A stretch of 64,000 nucleotides of DNA. It comes from CAVOJY01 sp963696405. GTDB taxonomy: Bacteria; Chloroflexota; Limnocylindria; Limnocylindrales; CSP1-4. Location of the stretch: NCBI GenBank assembly GCA_963696405.1, contig CAVOJY010000005.1, positions 543,161 to 607,160 of the forward strand, in the 5' to 3' direction. Shown here piece by piece: positions 27,269 through 35,131 of the stretch. Under the pieces are notes generated by a model. That model was not told the DNA's origin. It searched no databases and saw nothing but the letters and a program-made list of their open reading frames with translations. Every line of letters starts with the position of its first letter. Within the stretch, counting starts at the first letter, position 1. Position numbers and translations under genes: made by a program.

Positions 27269-27394
27269 ATGCCCGATGCGATGCGAACGATGAGCGACCT
27301 CGATCCGGTCGCCCACGTCACCACGATCGTCCTGCTCGCTGCGCTGGGCGGCGTGGGTCTGGTTGTCGCGGCGGCCCTCTTCCGCTGGGAGTAG
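27269..27394 (+). CDS. Tiny single-helix ORF, possibly the 3' remnant of a membrane protein
   Basis: 41 residues (ATG 27269; further in-frame ATGs at 27281 and 27290), ending in TTIVLLAALGGVGLVVAAALFRWE, one membrane helix followed by a short charged end. This resembles the last helix of many ABC-2-type permeases. The frame stays open upstream to about 27120 without a recognisable match. No ribosome-binding site. A small membrane peptide or a gene remnant. Confidence 0.3.
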   Translation: MPDAMRTMSDLDPVAHVTTIVLLAALGGVGLVVAAALFRWE

Positions 27395-27406
27395 CGGGCC
27401 GCGATC

Positions 27407-28327
27407 CTAGCCGCAGACAACCGGGCGCGCTCGCGGGTGCGCCGCCGCGTAGCTGCTCGAGACGCTCGACACTCGCCTGGCGACCACGACAACCCTGCCG
27501 GGTGTTCCGCGCGGACCCTCCGAGGTCTCGAGCCACACCTCCTCCCGAGTAATGGAGAGCATCTTCCCGAACTTTTGCTGGTGGCGGCGCACCTCGGTGA
27601 TGCGGTAGGTCGAGAGGGCCGAGTCGCTCGTCCAGACGTGCACCACGAGCCCGATCAGCCCCGCGCCGTTCTTGATCTTGGAGGCGGTGAGCAGGGGCAG
27701 GAACATGCCCTTCTGGGCATGGGCGTAGATGAACGTGACGCCGGCTTCGCGCGGCTGCGATGCGGCTGCCCAGTACATGGCCACGTTGCAGCGCGGATAC
27801 CCGGCAGGCTGCTCGATCACTGGCAGGTCGATGCCAAGCTTGGGGATGGCGACCCGGGTGGCCACATCGTGGGTCAGCCAGCCGCAGGCAGCAGGGCCCC
27901 TGCTACCACCGATCCTCAGGCCGACGCGGCCGGTCCGGGCGACGCTCCAGATCTTGTGCGAGTCCGTGGGCCCGATGGGCATGACGCGCACCACCGCGCC
28001 GCTCGCGCTGGTGTTCACCGGCCGGAGGCGAACGAGAACCCGCGGCCGGCTGCAGGACCCCTCGAACACGATGACCGAGAGCGACGCCAGCGGCGCGAAC
28101 CCCGACCCCTTGATGCGGAGCTGGCCGATCCCGTTGCTGTACGAGACGAGCGTCGCGCTGCCATGCCCGGGAGACAGCGGCACGCGCCAGGTCCGGCGGA
28201 TGCTGGCCCCAGCCGCGGAATCAGGTGCGGCGGCGCCGACCACGACGACCGCGAGCAGGAGCAGGAGCGCGGAGATGACGAGGAGGCGCCGTGAACGGAG
28301 ACTGTCGATGGCGGGTCGGCGGAGCAT
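27407..28327 (-). CDS. Sortase-like transpeptidase-fold protein with Ser in place of the catalytic Cys
   Basis: 306 residues. Signal/anchor helix at ~15-37, a ~110-residue beta domain, then a sortase domain: RVAIPKLGIDLPVIEQP, the His motif FIYAHAQKGMF (His203), and the last strand WLETSEGPRGTPGRVVVVAR with the conserved Arg. The usual TLxTC motif reads LETS, so Ser269 replaces Cys. Canonical sortases covalently anchor surface proteins by a Cys thioester; this one may be inactive, use Ser, or be a non-transpeptidase paralogue. ATG 28327. No LPXTG substrate gene adjoins it. Confidence 0.7.
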   Translation of the reverse strand: MLRRPAIDSLRSRRLLVISALLLLLAVVVVGAAAPDSAAGASIRRTWRVPLSPGHGSATLVSYSNGIGQLRIKGSGFAPLASLSVIVFEGSCSRPRVLVRLRPVNTSASGAVVRVMPIGPTDSHKIWSVARTGRVGLRIGGSRGPAACGWLTHDVATRVAIPKLGIDLPVIEQPAGYPRCNVAMYWAAASQPREAGVTFIYAHAQKGMFLPLLTASKIKNGAGLIGLVVHVWTSDSALSTYRITEVRRHQQKFGKMLSITREEVWLETSEGPRGTPGRVVVVARRVSSVSSSYAAAHPRARPVVCG

Positions 28328-28798
28328 CGCTGTCGATGGTACCCGAGCGCCACCCCCCGGGCTGGATTGACCTGCAGCGCGACGGGGACGGGACCACGGA
28401 GATCACGGCATGGCGCGAATCGCGCGAAGAGCGCGGAGGGGGACGGTGCTGCGGCTCCTGCCACGCCGGCCGTCGGCCTCCAGGCGAGCTGGCGGCAGGG
28501 CCGACCCGCCCCCAGCTCCCGGGGCCTCTCGATCACGCAATTCCTGACGATCGAGCGAGGTGTCACGTCCTATTCTGGCGCACGGGTACAGCACTTCGGC
28601 TGTTGGCAGGCGGCGGTGCACTCGCCCACCCGGATCCGGGCCGACGCGTCGGAACCGCCCGCGGGGCAACCGCCCCTGGGGTGCCGAGTGCCAGGGAGCG
28701 CATCTATGACGGGGAGGCGAGCCTATCCACACCGGGTTACGATGAACGAGGTCGACCACCCGCCCGGCAGTCGGGCTCCTCGATAAGTGGGGAGTGAC
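28328..28798. other. Intergenic region between sortase-like and DUF362 genes
   Basis: It should contain divergent promoters. Candidate -10 boxes for the plus strand are TATTCT at 28571 and TTACGAT near 28736, neither with a good -35. No gene supported. Confidence 0.35.
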
Positions 28799-29878
28799 AT
28801 GGCCGAGATCACCCGTCGCGAGTTCCTGCGAGACGCAGCCCTGGGGGTGGGCGTCGTGGTGGCGGGCGGGATCCTCGGGGCATGCAGCTCCGGGCCCACT
28901 CCGGAGGCGGAGCCCACGCTGTCGGCGGGACCCACCCCGTGGGCGGAGCCCACCGGCAGTCGGTCGCCATCCGCTTCCCTGCCGGCTGCGTCGGGCGGGA
29001 CCGTGCCGGGTTCAGCGCCGCCATCCGGATCCACGCCGTTCCCGTCATCGGCCCCGGCCGCGTCCGTCGGCGCTCCCGACCTCGTCGTGGCCCGAAACGG
29101 CGACCCCGAGACGCTGGTGCGGCGCGCGATCGCGGCGATCGGCGGCATGGAGCGGTTCGTGCCCAGGGGCGCGAGCGTCATCGTGAAGCCGAACATCTGC
29201 GTCTCGTATCGCACCTACGAGTACGCGGCCACCACCAACCCATGGGTCGTTGGAGCGCTGGTGAAGATGGCCCTCGAAGCAGGGGCGGGCAGCGTGAAGG
29301 TGATGGACTATCCCTACGGCGGCGCCGCGGCCGATGCCTACACGGCGAGCGGCATCCGGCAGGAGGTGGAAGCCGCCGGCGGGAAGATGGTGGTGATGTC
29401 CAGTCGCAGGTACGTGAGCACAGGGATCCCCGGCGGGAAGTGGCTGACGCGGGCCGACGTGCATGACGAGATCCTGAAGGCGGACGTGCTCATCAACGCG
29501 CCCATCGCCAAGCACCACTCGTCGGCGCGCGTGACGGCGGCGATGAAGAACCTGATGGGGGTGGTGCGTGACCGCTCGGCCATGCACGGCAACCTGGGGC
29601 AGGCCATCGCCGATCTGAACACGCTGATCAGGCCCTGCCTGACGGTCATCGACGCCGTGCGCATCCTGGTTGACAACGGCCCGGGAGGCGGCAGGCTGGA
29701 GGACGTCAGGCAGCTGGACACCATCGTGGCCGGCACCGATGTCGTGGCGGCCGACAGCTATGCCGCCACGCTCTTCGGTCTCGAGCCGGACGACCTCGAC
29801 TACGTCCGCATCGGCGCGGAGATGGGCCTGGGCCGGAGCGACCTGTCGAAGTTGACGATCGAGGACTTCTCGGTCTGA
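28799..29878 (+). CDS. DUF362 family lipoprotein (twin-arginine-like leader)
   Basis: 359 residues from ATG 28799 (GGGGAG upstream). N-terminus ITRREFLRDAALGVGVVVAGG ends in a lipobox (LGAC), so it is probably exported folded by Tat and lipidated. A Pro/Ser/Ala spacer (~30-85) precedes the DUF362 domain: GASVIVKPNICV, KVMDYPYGGAAADAY, DVLINAPIAKHHSSARVTAAMKNLMG. DUF362 proteins are often fused to or paired with ferredoxin domains; reaction unknown. It is followed after 23 bp by a membrane polyferredoxin, the likely electron partner. Confidence 0.85.
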   Translation: MAEITRREFLRDAALGVGVVVAGGILGACSSGPTPEAEPTLSAGPTPWAEPTGSRSPSASLPAASGGTVPGSAPPSGSTPFPSSAPAASVGAPDLVVARNGDPETLVRRAIAAIGGMERFVPRGASVIVKPNICVSYRTYEYAATTNPWVVGALVKMALEAGAGSVKVMDYPYGGAAADAYTASGIRQEVEAAGGKMVVMSSRRYVSTGIPGGKWLTRADVHDEILKADVLINAPIAKHHSSARVTAAMKNLMGVVRDRSAMHGNLGQAIADLNTLIRPCLTVIDAVRILVDNGPGGGRLEDVRQLDTIVAGTDVVAADSYAATLFGLEPDDLDYVRIGAEMGLGRSDLSKLTIEDFSV

Positions 29879-29901
29879 CAGGCACGGATCGAGCCCGCGC
29901 C

Positions 29902-31449
29902 ATGCAGCTGTCTCGGCGGCCCGGCTGGGTCAGGAGCCGGAAGACCGTCCAGGTTCTCGCCCTGGTCGCCTTCGTCGTCCTCTTCGTCCTCGCCCGAGGA
30001 ACCGGCCTGCCGGGCGACGTGGCCAACGTCCCCATGCGCCTCGACCCGCTGCTGGTGCTGGCCGGCACGCTTGCCGCGCGCGCCGTGCTGGTCGGCTCGG
30101 CGCTGGCGCTGGCCACCCTGCTCCTGACCCTCCTGTTCGGCCGGGCGTGGTGCGGCTGGCTGTGTCCGCTCGGCACCGTGCTCGACCTGGTTCCCCTGAA
30201 GCCTGCGGGCGGCAGACGCTTCGCCGTGCCGGAAGCCTGGCGCAACGCCAAGTACGTGCTCCTCCTGGCCATCCTCTTCGCCGCGCTGCTGGGCAACCTG
30301 GCGCTGCTCTTCTTCGACCCGCTGGCGATCTTCTTCCGAACGCTGGCCACCGTCGTCTGGCCGGTGCTCGACCAGGTCGTGACGGGTGTCGAGTCCTTCC
30401 TGTACCTGGTCCCCGGCCTGGACGCCCCGATCTCCTGGCTGGAGACGGTCATCCGTCCGGTCATCCTGCCCGCCGAGCCGGTCTCGTACCAGGACGGCCT
30501 CCTGCTCGCTGCCTTCTTCGTCGGGCTGGTGGCCCTGAACGCTCTGGCCCCGCGCTTCTGGTGTCGCTATCTCTGTCCACTCGGCGGGCTGCTCGGCCTG
30601 GTCAGCCGGGTGGCCCTGTTCCGCCGGGAGGTCACGGGACCGTGCACCAGCTGCGGGCTGTGCGTCGACGATTGCCCGACCGGGACCATCGACCCGGCGA
30701 GGAACTACGCGAGCGACCCGGCGGAGTGCACCGTATGCATGGCATGCGTCGAGACGTGCCGGCCCGGCGCGAGCAGTTTCAGGCCGAGTCTCTCCCTGGC
30801 CGACGGCCAGCCCTACGACCCGAGCCGACGCCAGGCGCTCCTGGTGCTCGGCGGGGCGGTGGCGGGAATCGCACTCTTCCAGAGCGACCTGCTGGCCAAG
30901 CGCGAGTCCCCGTTCCTGCTGCGTCCGCCCGGGGCGCGCGAGAGCAACCCCGACGCGGTCGCCCTGACGAGCTGCACGCGCTGCAGCGAGTGTGTCCGGG
31001 TCTGTCCGACCGGTGCCATCCAGCCCGCCGTGTTCCAGGCTGGTCTGCAGGGCCTCGGCACGCCGGTGCTGGTCATGCGCCTGGGCTACTGCGACCACGC
31101 CTGCAACGCGTGCGGCCAGGTCTGCCCCACGGGGGCCATCCCGGCGCTCAGCCTGGAGGAGAAGCAGCAGCGGGTCGTCGGCAAGGCCTACATCGACCAG
31201 AACCGCTGTCTGCCCTGGTCGGACGGCCGGCCCTGCATCGTCTGCGAGGAGATGTGCCCGCTGCCCGAGAAGGCGATCAAGCTCGAGGAGCGGGACGTCC
31301 GGGCGCCGGATGGGACGACGGTTGCGCTGCAGCTCCCGCGCGTCACGAGGGACTCGTGCATCGGGTGCGGGATCTGCGAGTACAGGTGTCCGGTCAGCGG
31401 CGACGCGGCCATCCGGGTGTACGTCCCCGAACTGGCCGTGCCGTTCTAG
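29902..31449 (+). CDS. Membrane-bound polyferredoxin (NapH/CcoG-like 4Fe-4S protein)
   Basis: 515 residues. About five helices in the first 230 residues with FGRAWCGWLCPLGTVLD and a second WCRYLCPLGG motif (NapH-type CxxxCP), then Cys-rich ferredoxin domains: CTSCGLCVDDCPTG, CTVCMACVETCRPG, CTRCSECVRVCPTG, CNACGQVCPTGAIP, CIVCEEMCPLP and CIGCGICEYRCPVSG. It likely carries electrons between the quinone pool and an extracytoplasmic partner. The pairing with DUF362 upstream suggests a shared redox task. The frame ends at 31449; a hairpin follows at 31567. Confidence 0.87.
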   Translation: MQLSRRPGWVRSRKTVQVLALVAFVVLFVLARGTGLPGDVANVPMRLDPLLVLAGTLAARAVLVGSALALATLLLTLLFGRAWCGWLCPLGTVLDLVPLKPAGGRRFAVPEAWRNAKYVLLLAILFAALLGNLALLFFDPLAIFFRTLATVVWPVLDQVVTGVESFLYLVPGLDAPISWLETVIRPVILPAEPVSYQDGLLLAAFFVGLVALNALAPRFWCRYLCPLGGLLGLVSRVALFRREVTGPCTSCGLCVDDCPTGTIDPARNYASDPAECTVCMACVETCRPGASSFRPSLSLADGQPYDPSRRQALLVLGGAVAGIALFQSDLLAKRESPFLLRPPGARESNPDAVALTSCTRCSECVRVCPTGAIQPAVFQAGLQGLGTPVLVMRLGYCDHACNACGQVCPTGAIPALSLEEKQQRVVGKAYIDQNRCLPWSDGRPCIVCEEMCPLPEKAIKLEERDVRAPDGTTVALQLPRVTRDSCIGCGICEYRCPVSGDAAIRVYVPELAVPF

Positions 31450-31566
31450 CGTCGGGCCCGCCACGTGAGCACGGGCGGCCCGATGAGCCAGCGCCGTTCG
31501 GGCCGGCCAGGGCGATCGAAGGCGCGATGCGGGCCGAGGGGTGGATCTCCAGCGCTCGAATCAGCA

Positions 31567-31590
31567 ACCGCCCGAGTTACCGGGCGGTTG
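31567..31590. terminator. Perfect 9-bp inverted repeat; probable former tRNA-Gly terminator
   Basis: AACCGCCCG and CGGGCGGTT flank a 6-nt loop. It lies 20 bp beyond the 3' end of the truncated tRNA copy (31611) on the minus strand. There is no T-tract, so termination efficiency is uncertain. It could also serve the plus-strand polyferredoxin operon ending at 31449. Confidence 0.5.
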
Positions 31591-31610
31591 TGATCGGGCT
31601 ATCGGGGTCT

Positions 31611-31656
31611 GGAGCGGGAGACGGGGCTCGAACCCGCGACATTCTGCTTGGGAAGG
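31611..31656 (-). repeat. 46-bp partial copy of tRNA-Gly 3' half (att-like direct repeat)
   Basis: Identical to 33553-33598: CCA, acceptor 3' strand, T arm, and the anticodon arm up to the loop of the tRNA-Gly. The flanking CGGGGT is also shared with one base indel. Same orientation, on the 3' side of the intact tRNA, as expected for the distal att site of an element integrated in the tRNA. Confidence 0.85.
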
Positions 31657-31758
31657 GGACCATCCGGCCGACGGGTGCCGTTCCGGGCCGAGGTGTGGTC
31701 TGGCGGCCCGGGCAGTGGTACGCTGTGGTCCACATCTCAGACTGTGGAGCATCGAACG

Positions 31759-31992
31759 ATGGCCAAGGCCAACCTGACGCTGCAGCTGGACGAGGACGTG
31801 ATCAAGCGTGCCCGGATCGTTGCGGCCAAACGCGGGACATCGGTAAGCGCGCTGGTCGCCCGTGAGCTGGATGGGCTGGTGGAGCGGGACGAACGGTACG
31901 AGGAGGCCTCGCGTCGGGCGAAGGAGCTCATGGCACGCGCGGCACCCCGGGGCGGCAGGTCATGGCGACGCGATGAGCTCCACGACCGATAG
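31759..31992 (+). CDS. VapB-type antitoxin (ribbon-helix-helix)
   Basis: 77 residues: MAKANLTLQLDEDVIKRARIVAAKRGTSVSALVARELD is a short RHH/CopG DNA-binding fold, followed by a charged toxin-binding tail. It neutralises the PIN toxin encoded 6 bp downstream and probably represses the pair's promoter. It lies inside the mini-island next to tRNA-Gly. Confidence 0.8.
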   Translation: MAKANLTLQLDEDVIKRARIVAAKRGTSVSALVARELDGLVERDERYEEASRRAKELMARAAPRGGRSWRRDELHDR

Positions 31993-31998
31993 TGCCCG

Positions 31999-32424
31999 AT
32001 GGTCGCTGTCGAACGGACCTTCGTCGACACCAACGTGCTCGCGTATGCCCATGACCGCTCCGAGACCCTCAAGCGGCCCGTGGCGCAGGCCGTCCTCGAA
32101 GAGCTCTGGACGAGCCAGACAGGCACGCTCAGCACGCAGATCCTCCAGGAGTTCTACGTCGTCGCCACGCGGAAGTTCGACCCGCCGCTGAGCCGTCGGG
32201 CGGCTCGCGAGATCGTCGCCCTCTACGGCGCCTGGCCGCTTGTCGAGGTCGACCTCCCACTCATCCTGACGGCTTCGCAGCTCGAGGAGGAGCACCGGCT
32301 TTCGTTCTGGGACGCGCTCGTTGTCGAGGCGGCGCGACGCTCCGGGGCTACCCGACTCGTGACCGAGGATCTCCAGGACGGGCGCTCGATCGGCGGTGTC
32401 CGCATCGAGAACCCGTTCCGCTGA
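31999..32424 (+). CDS. VapC-type PIN-domain toxin
   Basis: 141 residues. PIN nuclease with the acidic residues in FVDTNVLAYAHD (start), LQEFYVV, LSFWDALVVEAA and LVTEDLQDG. PIN toxins cut tRNA or rRNA when unrestrained. The start ATG 31999 follows the antitoxin stop by 6 bp, so the two form an operon. Confidence 0.85.
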   Translation: MVAVERTFVDTNVLAYAHDRSETLKRPVAQAVLEELWTSQTGTLSTQILQEFYVVATRKFDPPLSRRAAREIVALYGAWPLVEVDLPLILTASQLEEEHRLSFWDALVVEAARRSGATRLVTEDLQDGRSIGGVRIENPFR

Positions 32425-32553
32425 CGCGGCGTTGCCTCGGGCCGTCCCCGTCAGCGTTCCGCCGCACGGCTGTCGTGACGTGGGCAGTGCGGTTCGCCGT
32501 CGGGCGGGCACCGGGTCGGACGATGCGCGCCCAAGAGCCTATCGTGTGCGGCG

Positions 32554-33285
32554 ATGACGAAACCAGCCTCGCGCACCCCCGCGCCGCGCCGCTCGATCGA
32601 GGTGCTGATGGAGGCCTACCTGGCCCAGCTGGCCGGCGGCAGGCGACACGCCCGCCAGGTGGGCCAATCGCTCGAGCTCCTCCGCCACGGGCTCGACGGC
32701 TACGGCTATCAGCACCTGTCGCGGGCCGATCGGGAGCGCTGGTCGGCAGCCTTCAACGACGGCGACGAGACGTGCTTCAGCCGGATGTTCGGTGCCCGCG
32801 AGCTCGCCAGGTACCTCGACGAGTTCCTCGGCTACTTCCTCATCCGCAAGGTCGCCATGCCTGAGGATGAGGTCGCCCGCATCGTCGAGGACGTGCGCAG
32901 CTTCGTCGAGTGGCTGGCGGCGGAGCGCGAGCTCAGGCCGACGGCGGCGAGAAAGGCCCTTGGCGGGATCGCGACAGCCTCGGTGGACCTCCCGGCCGCC
33001 GAGCGCCTGGGGCGTCTGCTCCACGAGATCGCGCAGGCCAACGCCGAGCCGGGACGCCGCGCCACGGGCCCCGAGTTCGACGAGATCGTCGAGGATTACC
33101 TCGTCATCGAGCGCGTGGCGCCCGGCCGGATCTGGTTCCTGGACGGGATCGGCCCGATCAAGGTCCCCGAGGCGGCGAGCGCGGCTGCCCGCCCGGGCTG
33201 GACGATCAACCTGGTTCTCGGCCGCCGCGGCGCGACGTGGGATGTCCTCGAGGTCGGCAACGTCTACCCCGAGACGCTCGCCTGA
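32554..33285 (+). CDS. Hypothetical protein with recombinase-core-like helical N-terminus
   Basis: 243 residues. The first ~120 residues (YLAQLAGGRRHARQVGQSLELL, RYLDEFLGYFLIRKV, VEDVRSFVEWLAAE) resemble the SAM-like core-binding domain of tyrosine recombinases in helix pattern. There is no catalytic R-H-R-Y domain; the C-terminal half (PGRIWFLDGIGPIKV, WTINLVLGRRGATWDV) is beta-rich. Function unknown. It is the last gene before the intact tRNA-Gly in the mini-island, where an integrase would normally sit. Confidence 0.6.
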   Translation: MTKPASRTPAPRRSIEVLMEAYLAQLAGGRRHARQVGQSLELLRHGLDGYGYQHLSRADRERWSAAFNDGDETCFSRMFGARELARYLDEFLGYFLIRKVAMPEDEVARIVEDVRSFVEWLAAERELRPTAARKALGGIATASVDLPAAERLGRLLHEIAQANAEPGRRATGPEFDEIVEDYLVIERVAPGRIWFLDGIGPIKVPEAASAAARPGWTINLVLGRRGATWDVLEVGNVYPETLA

Positions 33286-33552
33286 CCGGAGCGCGTGCGG
33301 GCGGTTGGCCCCGTTCCCGAGCGGAGCAGCGCGACGATCAGCGCCTCACGCGATCGTCCCGCTCGATCGTGCGGGACGATCGCACGGTTCTCGAGTTGCG
33401 AGAGGCCGCAGCACCGGCCCGACGCGTGGCCGGGGCATGGCGGGCCTGCCAGGCGACCGCGTCACACGCGAGCGTGAGCACAAGCTCCCGGTGCCGCGAA
33501 ACCAGGGAAGACACCCAGTCAGGATGCCTTCCTGAGATCAGAACCGGGGTGC

Positions 33553-33628
33553 TGGAGCGGGAGACGGGGCTCGAACCCGCGACATTCTGCTTGGGAAGCA
33601 GATACTCTGCCAACTGAGTTACTCCCGC
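33553..33628 (-). tRNA. tRNA-Gly (anticodon CCC), CCA encoded
   Basis: Minus-strand cloverleaf: acceptor GCGGGAG/CTCCCGC, D arm with AGTTGGCAGAG, anticodon stem TCTGC/GCAGA with loop TTCCCAA giving CCC, T arm GCGGG-TTCGAGC-CCCGT, discriminator T (33556) and an encoded CCA (33553-33555). Its 3' half is duplicated at 31611-31656. Confidence 0.95.
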
Positions 33629-33810
33629 TCGGGAGGCCCGGATTCTACCGCACCGCGTCGACGGGTCCAAGACGATCGAGATCGCGCTCCGGATACTCCC
33701 ACGCGACCAGTCGGGCCGCAGCGCCCCGGCCACCACCGCCAGGTCAAGGGCGCGAAGCGCATCGTCCCACGTCGGCTCGGGGATCCCGCGGTTCCATGCG
33801 CTCGCCGAGG

Positions 33811-34158
33811 TCAGTCGAAGCCGACACCCTTTGAGAGCGCCGGCACTACGGCCGCGTGCAGGGTGGGCAACTGGTTCGCGACGACTTCCCTGAGGATGTC
33901 GAGGTCGACGTTCTCGTAGTCGTGCGCGAGGAACGTCCTTGTGGCCTTCACTTCTCGTCGGGGCACGTCCGGCATTGTCGCGAGGACCTCGGGCGAGAGG
34001 TGCCTGGCGAGTTCACCAATCTGTTCGACGCGCTTCGCAACGGCGTCGACCGTCCGCAAATCATCGAGCCAATCGGCACCCTGCTGGCGAACGTAGTCGT
34101 CGACCAGGCGGGCACTCTCGGCAATCGCCTCCAGGATCGCACGATCACGTGCCGTCAT
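33811..34158 (-). CDS. HEPN toxin (DUF86 family)
   Basis: 115 residues, all-helical. It carries the HEPN RNase motif RTFLAH (Rx4H) at ~76-81, followed by DYENVDLDIL as in DUF86 toxins (HepT). It overlaps the nucleotidyltransferase gene by 14 bp, the standard arrangement of MNT-HEPN toxin-antitoxin pairs in which the MNT partner adenylylates and inactivates the HEPN nuclease. Confidence 0.85.
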   Translation of the reverse strand: MTARDRAILEAIAESARLVDDYVRQQGADWLDDLRTVDAVAKRVEQIGELARHLSPEVLATMPDVPRREVKATRTFLAHDYENVDLDILREVVANQLPTLHAAVVPALSKGVGFD

Positions 34159-34684
34159 AGAGCACCACTGCTTCCCGCTTGACCCGTTCCGCCAGCGATG
34201 GACGACGGACGGGAGCGGTCACGAGATCCACGTCCCGATCGAACAGGCGCTCCGCGTCGGCCACCAGGTTGATCCGCTCGCCGAGGCTGAGACGATGACC
34301 GCGAGCCGGCTCGACGAGGAGGTCCACGTCGGAGTCCGGGCGGAAGTCCTCGCGGGTGACCGATCCGAAGGCGAGGATGCGCCGAAGGTGGTATCGCCGC
34401 GCGAGTTCGCGAAGCCGCCGCTTGCTGGGGGTCGCGAGCGCCGGATTGAGACCACCGATCTGCGGTGCATCGAAGTCGCCCTGCCTGGTGCGATCGGGGA
34501 AACTGCGGTCGACGGAGCCTGCGAGGACGCGCATGCTCTGGGCCCGTCGCCTCACCGAGACATCATCGAGGAGCCGGGCCCGAATGTCGTCCTTGCTGGC
34601 GAATTCGATCACCATCGCGGGATGGAAGTGCGTCAGGATCTCGATCGCGTCGCGCAGGCGAGCCTCATCAGATCGGCTCGGCAA
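34145..34684 (-). CDS. MNT-type nucleotidyltransferase antitoxin with a long N-terminal extension
   Basis: 179 residues, larger than the usual ~100. Residues ~105-175 are the minimal nucleotidyltransferase fold: AFGSVTREDFRPDSDVDLLVEP, with the GSx-R and DxD active-site residues. The first ~85 residues (ILTHFHPAMVIEFASKDDIRARLLDD) are extra and unrecognised. It lies between a wHTH regulator (17-bp overlap upstream) and the HEPN toxin (14-bp overlap downstream). Confidence 0.82.
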   Translation of the reverse strand: MPSRSDEARLRDAIEILTHFHPAMVIEFASKDDIRARLLDDVSVRRRAQSMRVLAGSVDRSFPDRTRQGDFDAPQIGGLNPALATPSKRRLRELARRYHLRRILAFGSVTREDFRPDSDVDLLVEPARGHRLSLGERINLVADAERLFDRDVDLVTAPVRRPSLAERVKREAVVLYDGT

Positions 34685-35018
34685 ACCTCCGGATCACGAG
34701 GAGAACGCCAGCGCCATCGAGGCCACAGAACTCGACGGCAGGATTCGCGCGGGCCAGGACGGTGAGCGCGCGCTCCTGCTCGAGGAAGGCCAGGGCGAAA
34801 CGAATCGCCTCCCGCGCCCGCGGCGACTCGACAAGCCGATGGCGATGGTCCTGGCGAGTTGCCAGTCCGTCGGCAGCGAGGATCCCGAGCGCCTTCTCGG
34901 CCCCCGTGTAGGAGATCCCGAGCATTCTCGCCACCTCGGAGGCCCGCAGGCCCTCCTGGCGCTGCGCAGCCAGGAGCAGTGCGCCCAGGGCGTTGTCGGA
35001 GCTCGCGATCTTCGACAC
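34668..35018 (-). CDS. Winged-helix regulator of the MNT-HEPN operon
   Basis: 116 residues from GTG 35018. ALLLAAQRQEGLRASEVARMLGISYTGAEKALGILAADGLATR is a winged helix-turn-helix. The tail has no obvious ligand site. An earlier GTG at 35033 falls inside the promoter -10 box, so 35018, about where transcription should begin, is more likely and would make the mRNA leaderless. It is the first gene of the three-gene toxin operon and probably its autoregulator. Confidence 0.7.
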   Translation of the reverse strand: MSKIASSDNALGALLLAAQRQEGLRASEVARMLGISYTGAEKALGILAADGLATRQDHRHRLVESPRAREAIRFALAFLEQERALTVLARANPAVEFCGLDGAGVLLVIRRFAEPI

Positions 35019-35026
35019 GAATCGGA

Positions 35027-35055
35027 TTATCACTCTAGAAGAGTGAAGAAGTCAA
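35027..35055 (-). promoter_or_regulatory. Promoter and overlapping operator of the wHTH-MNT-HEPN operon
   Basis: TTGACT (35050-35055), 17-bp spacer, TGATAA (35027-35032). The inverted repeat CACTCT-TCT-AGAGTG (35031-35045) covers the spacer and touches the -10 box. This is a strong promoter with an operator in the repressing position. Confidence 0.75.
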
Positions 35056-35131
35056 CGTCAACTCGCATCGGATGCCGACTCATCAACCTCCCGTTCGCAA
35101 ATGGCGGGTTGGCAATGTGAGTCGGCGCAGG

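Noticed and set aside
31611..31656. Second tRNA-Gly gene
   Set aside because: Only the 3' half is present; no D arm or 5' acceptor strand, so it is an att-like copy.
33637..33810. Short minus-strand frame after the tRNA (PEPTWDDALRALDLAVVAGALRP)
   Set aside because: Looks protein-like but has no start codon and no recognised family; kept out as a possible fragment.
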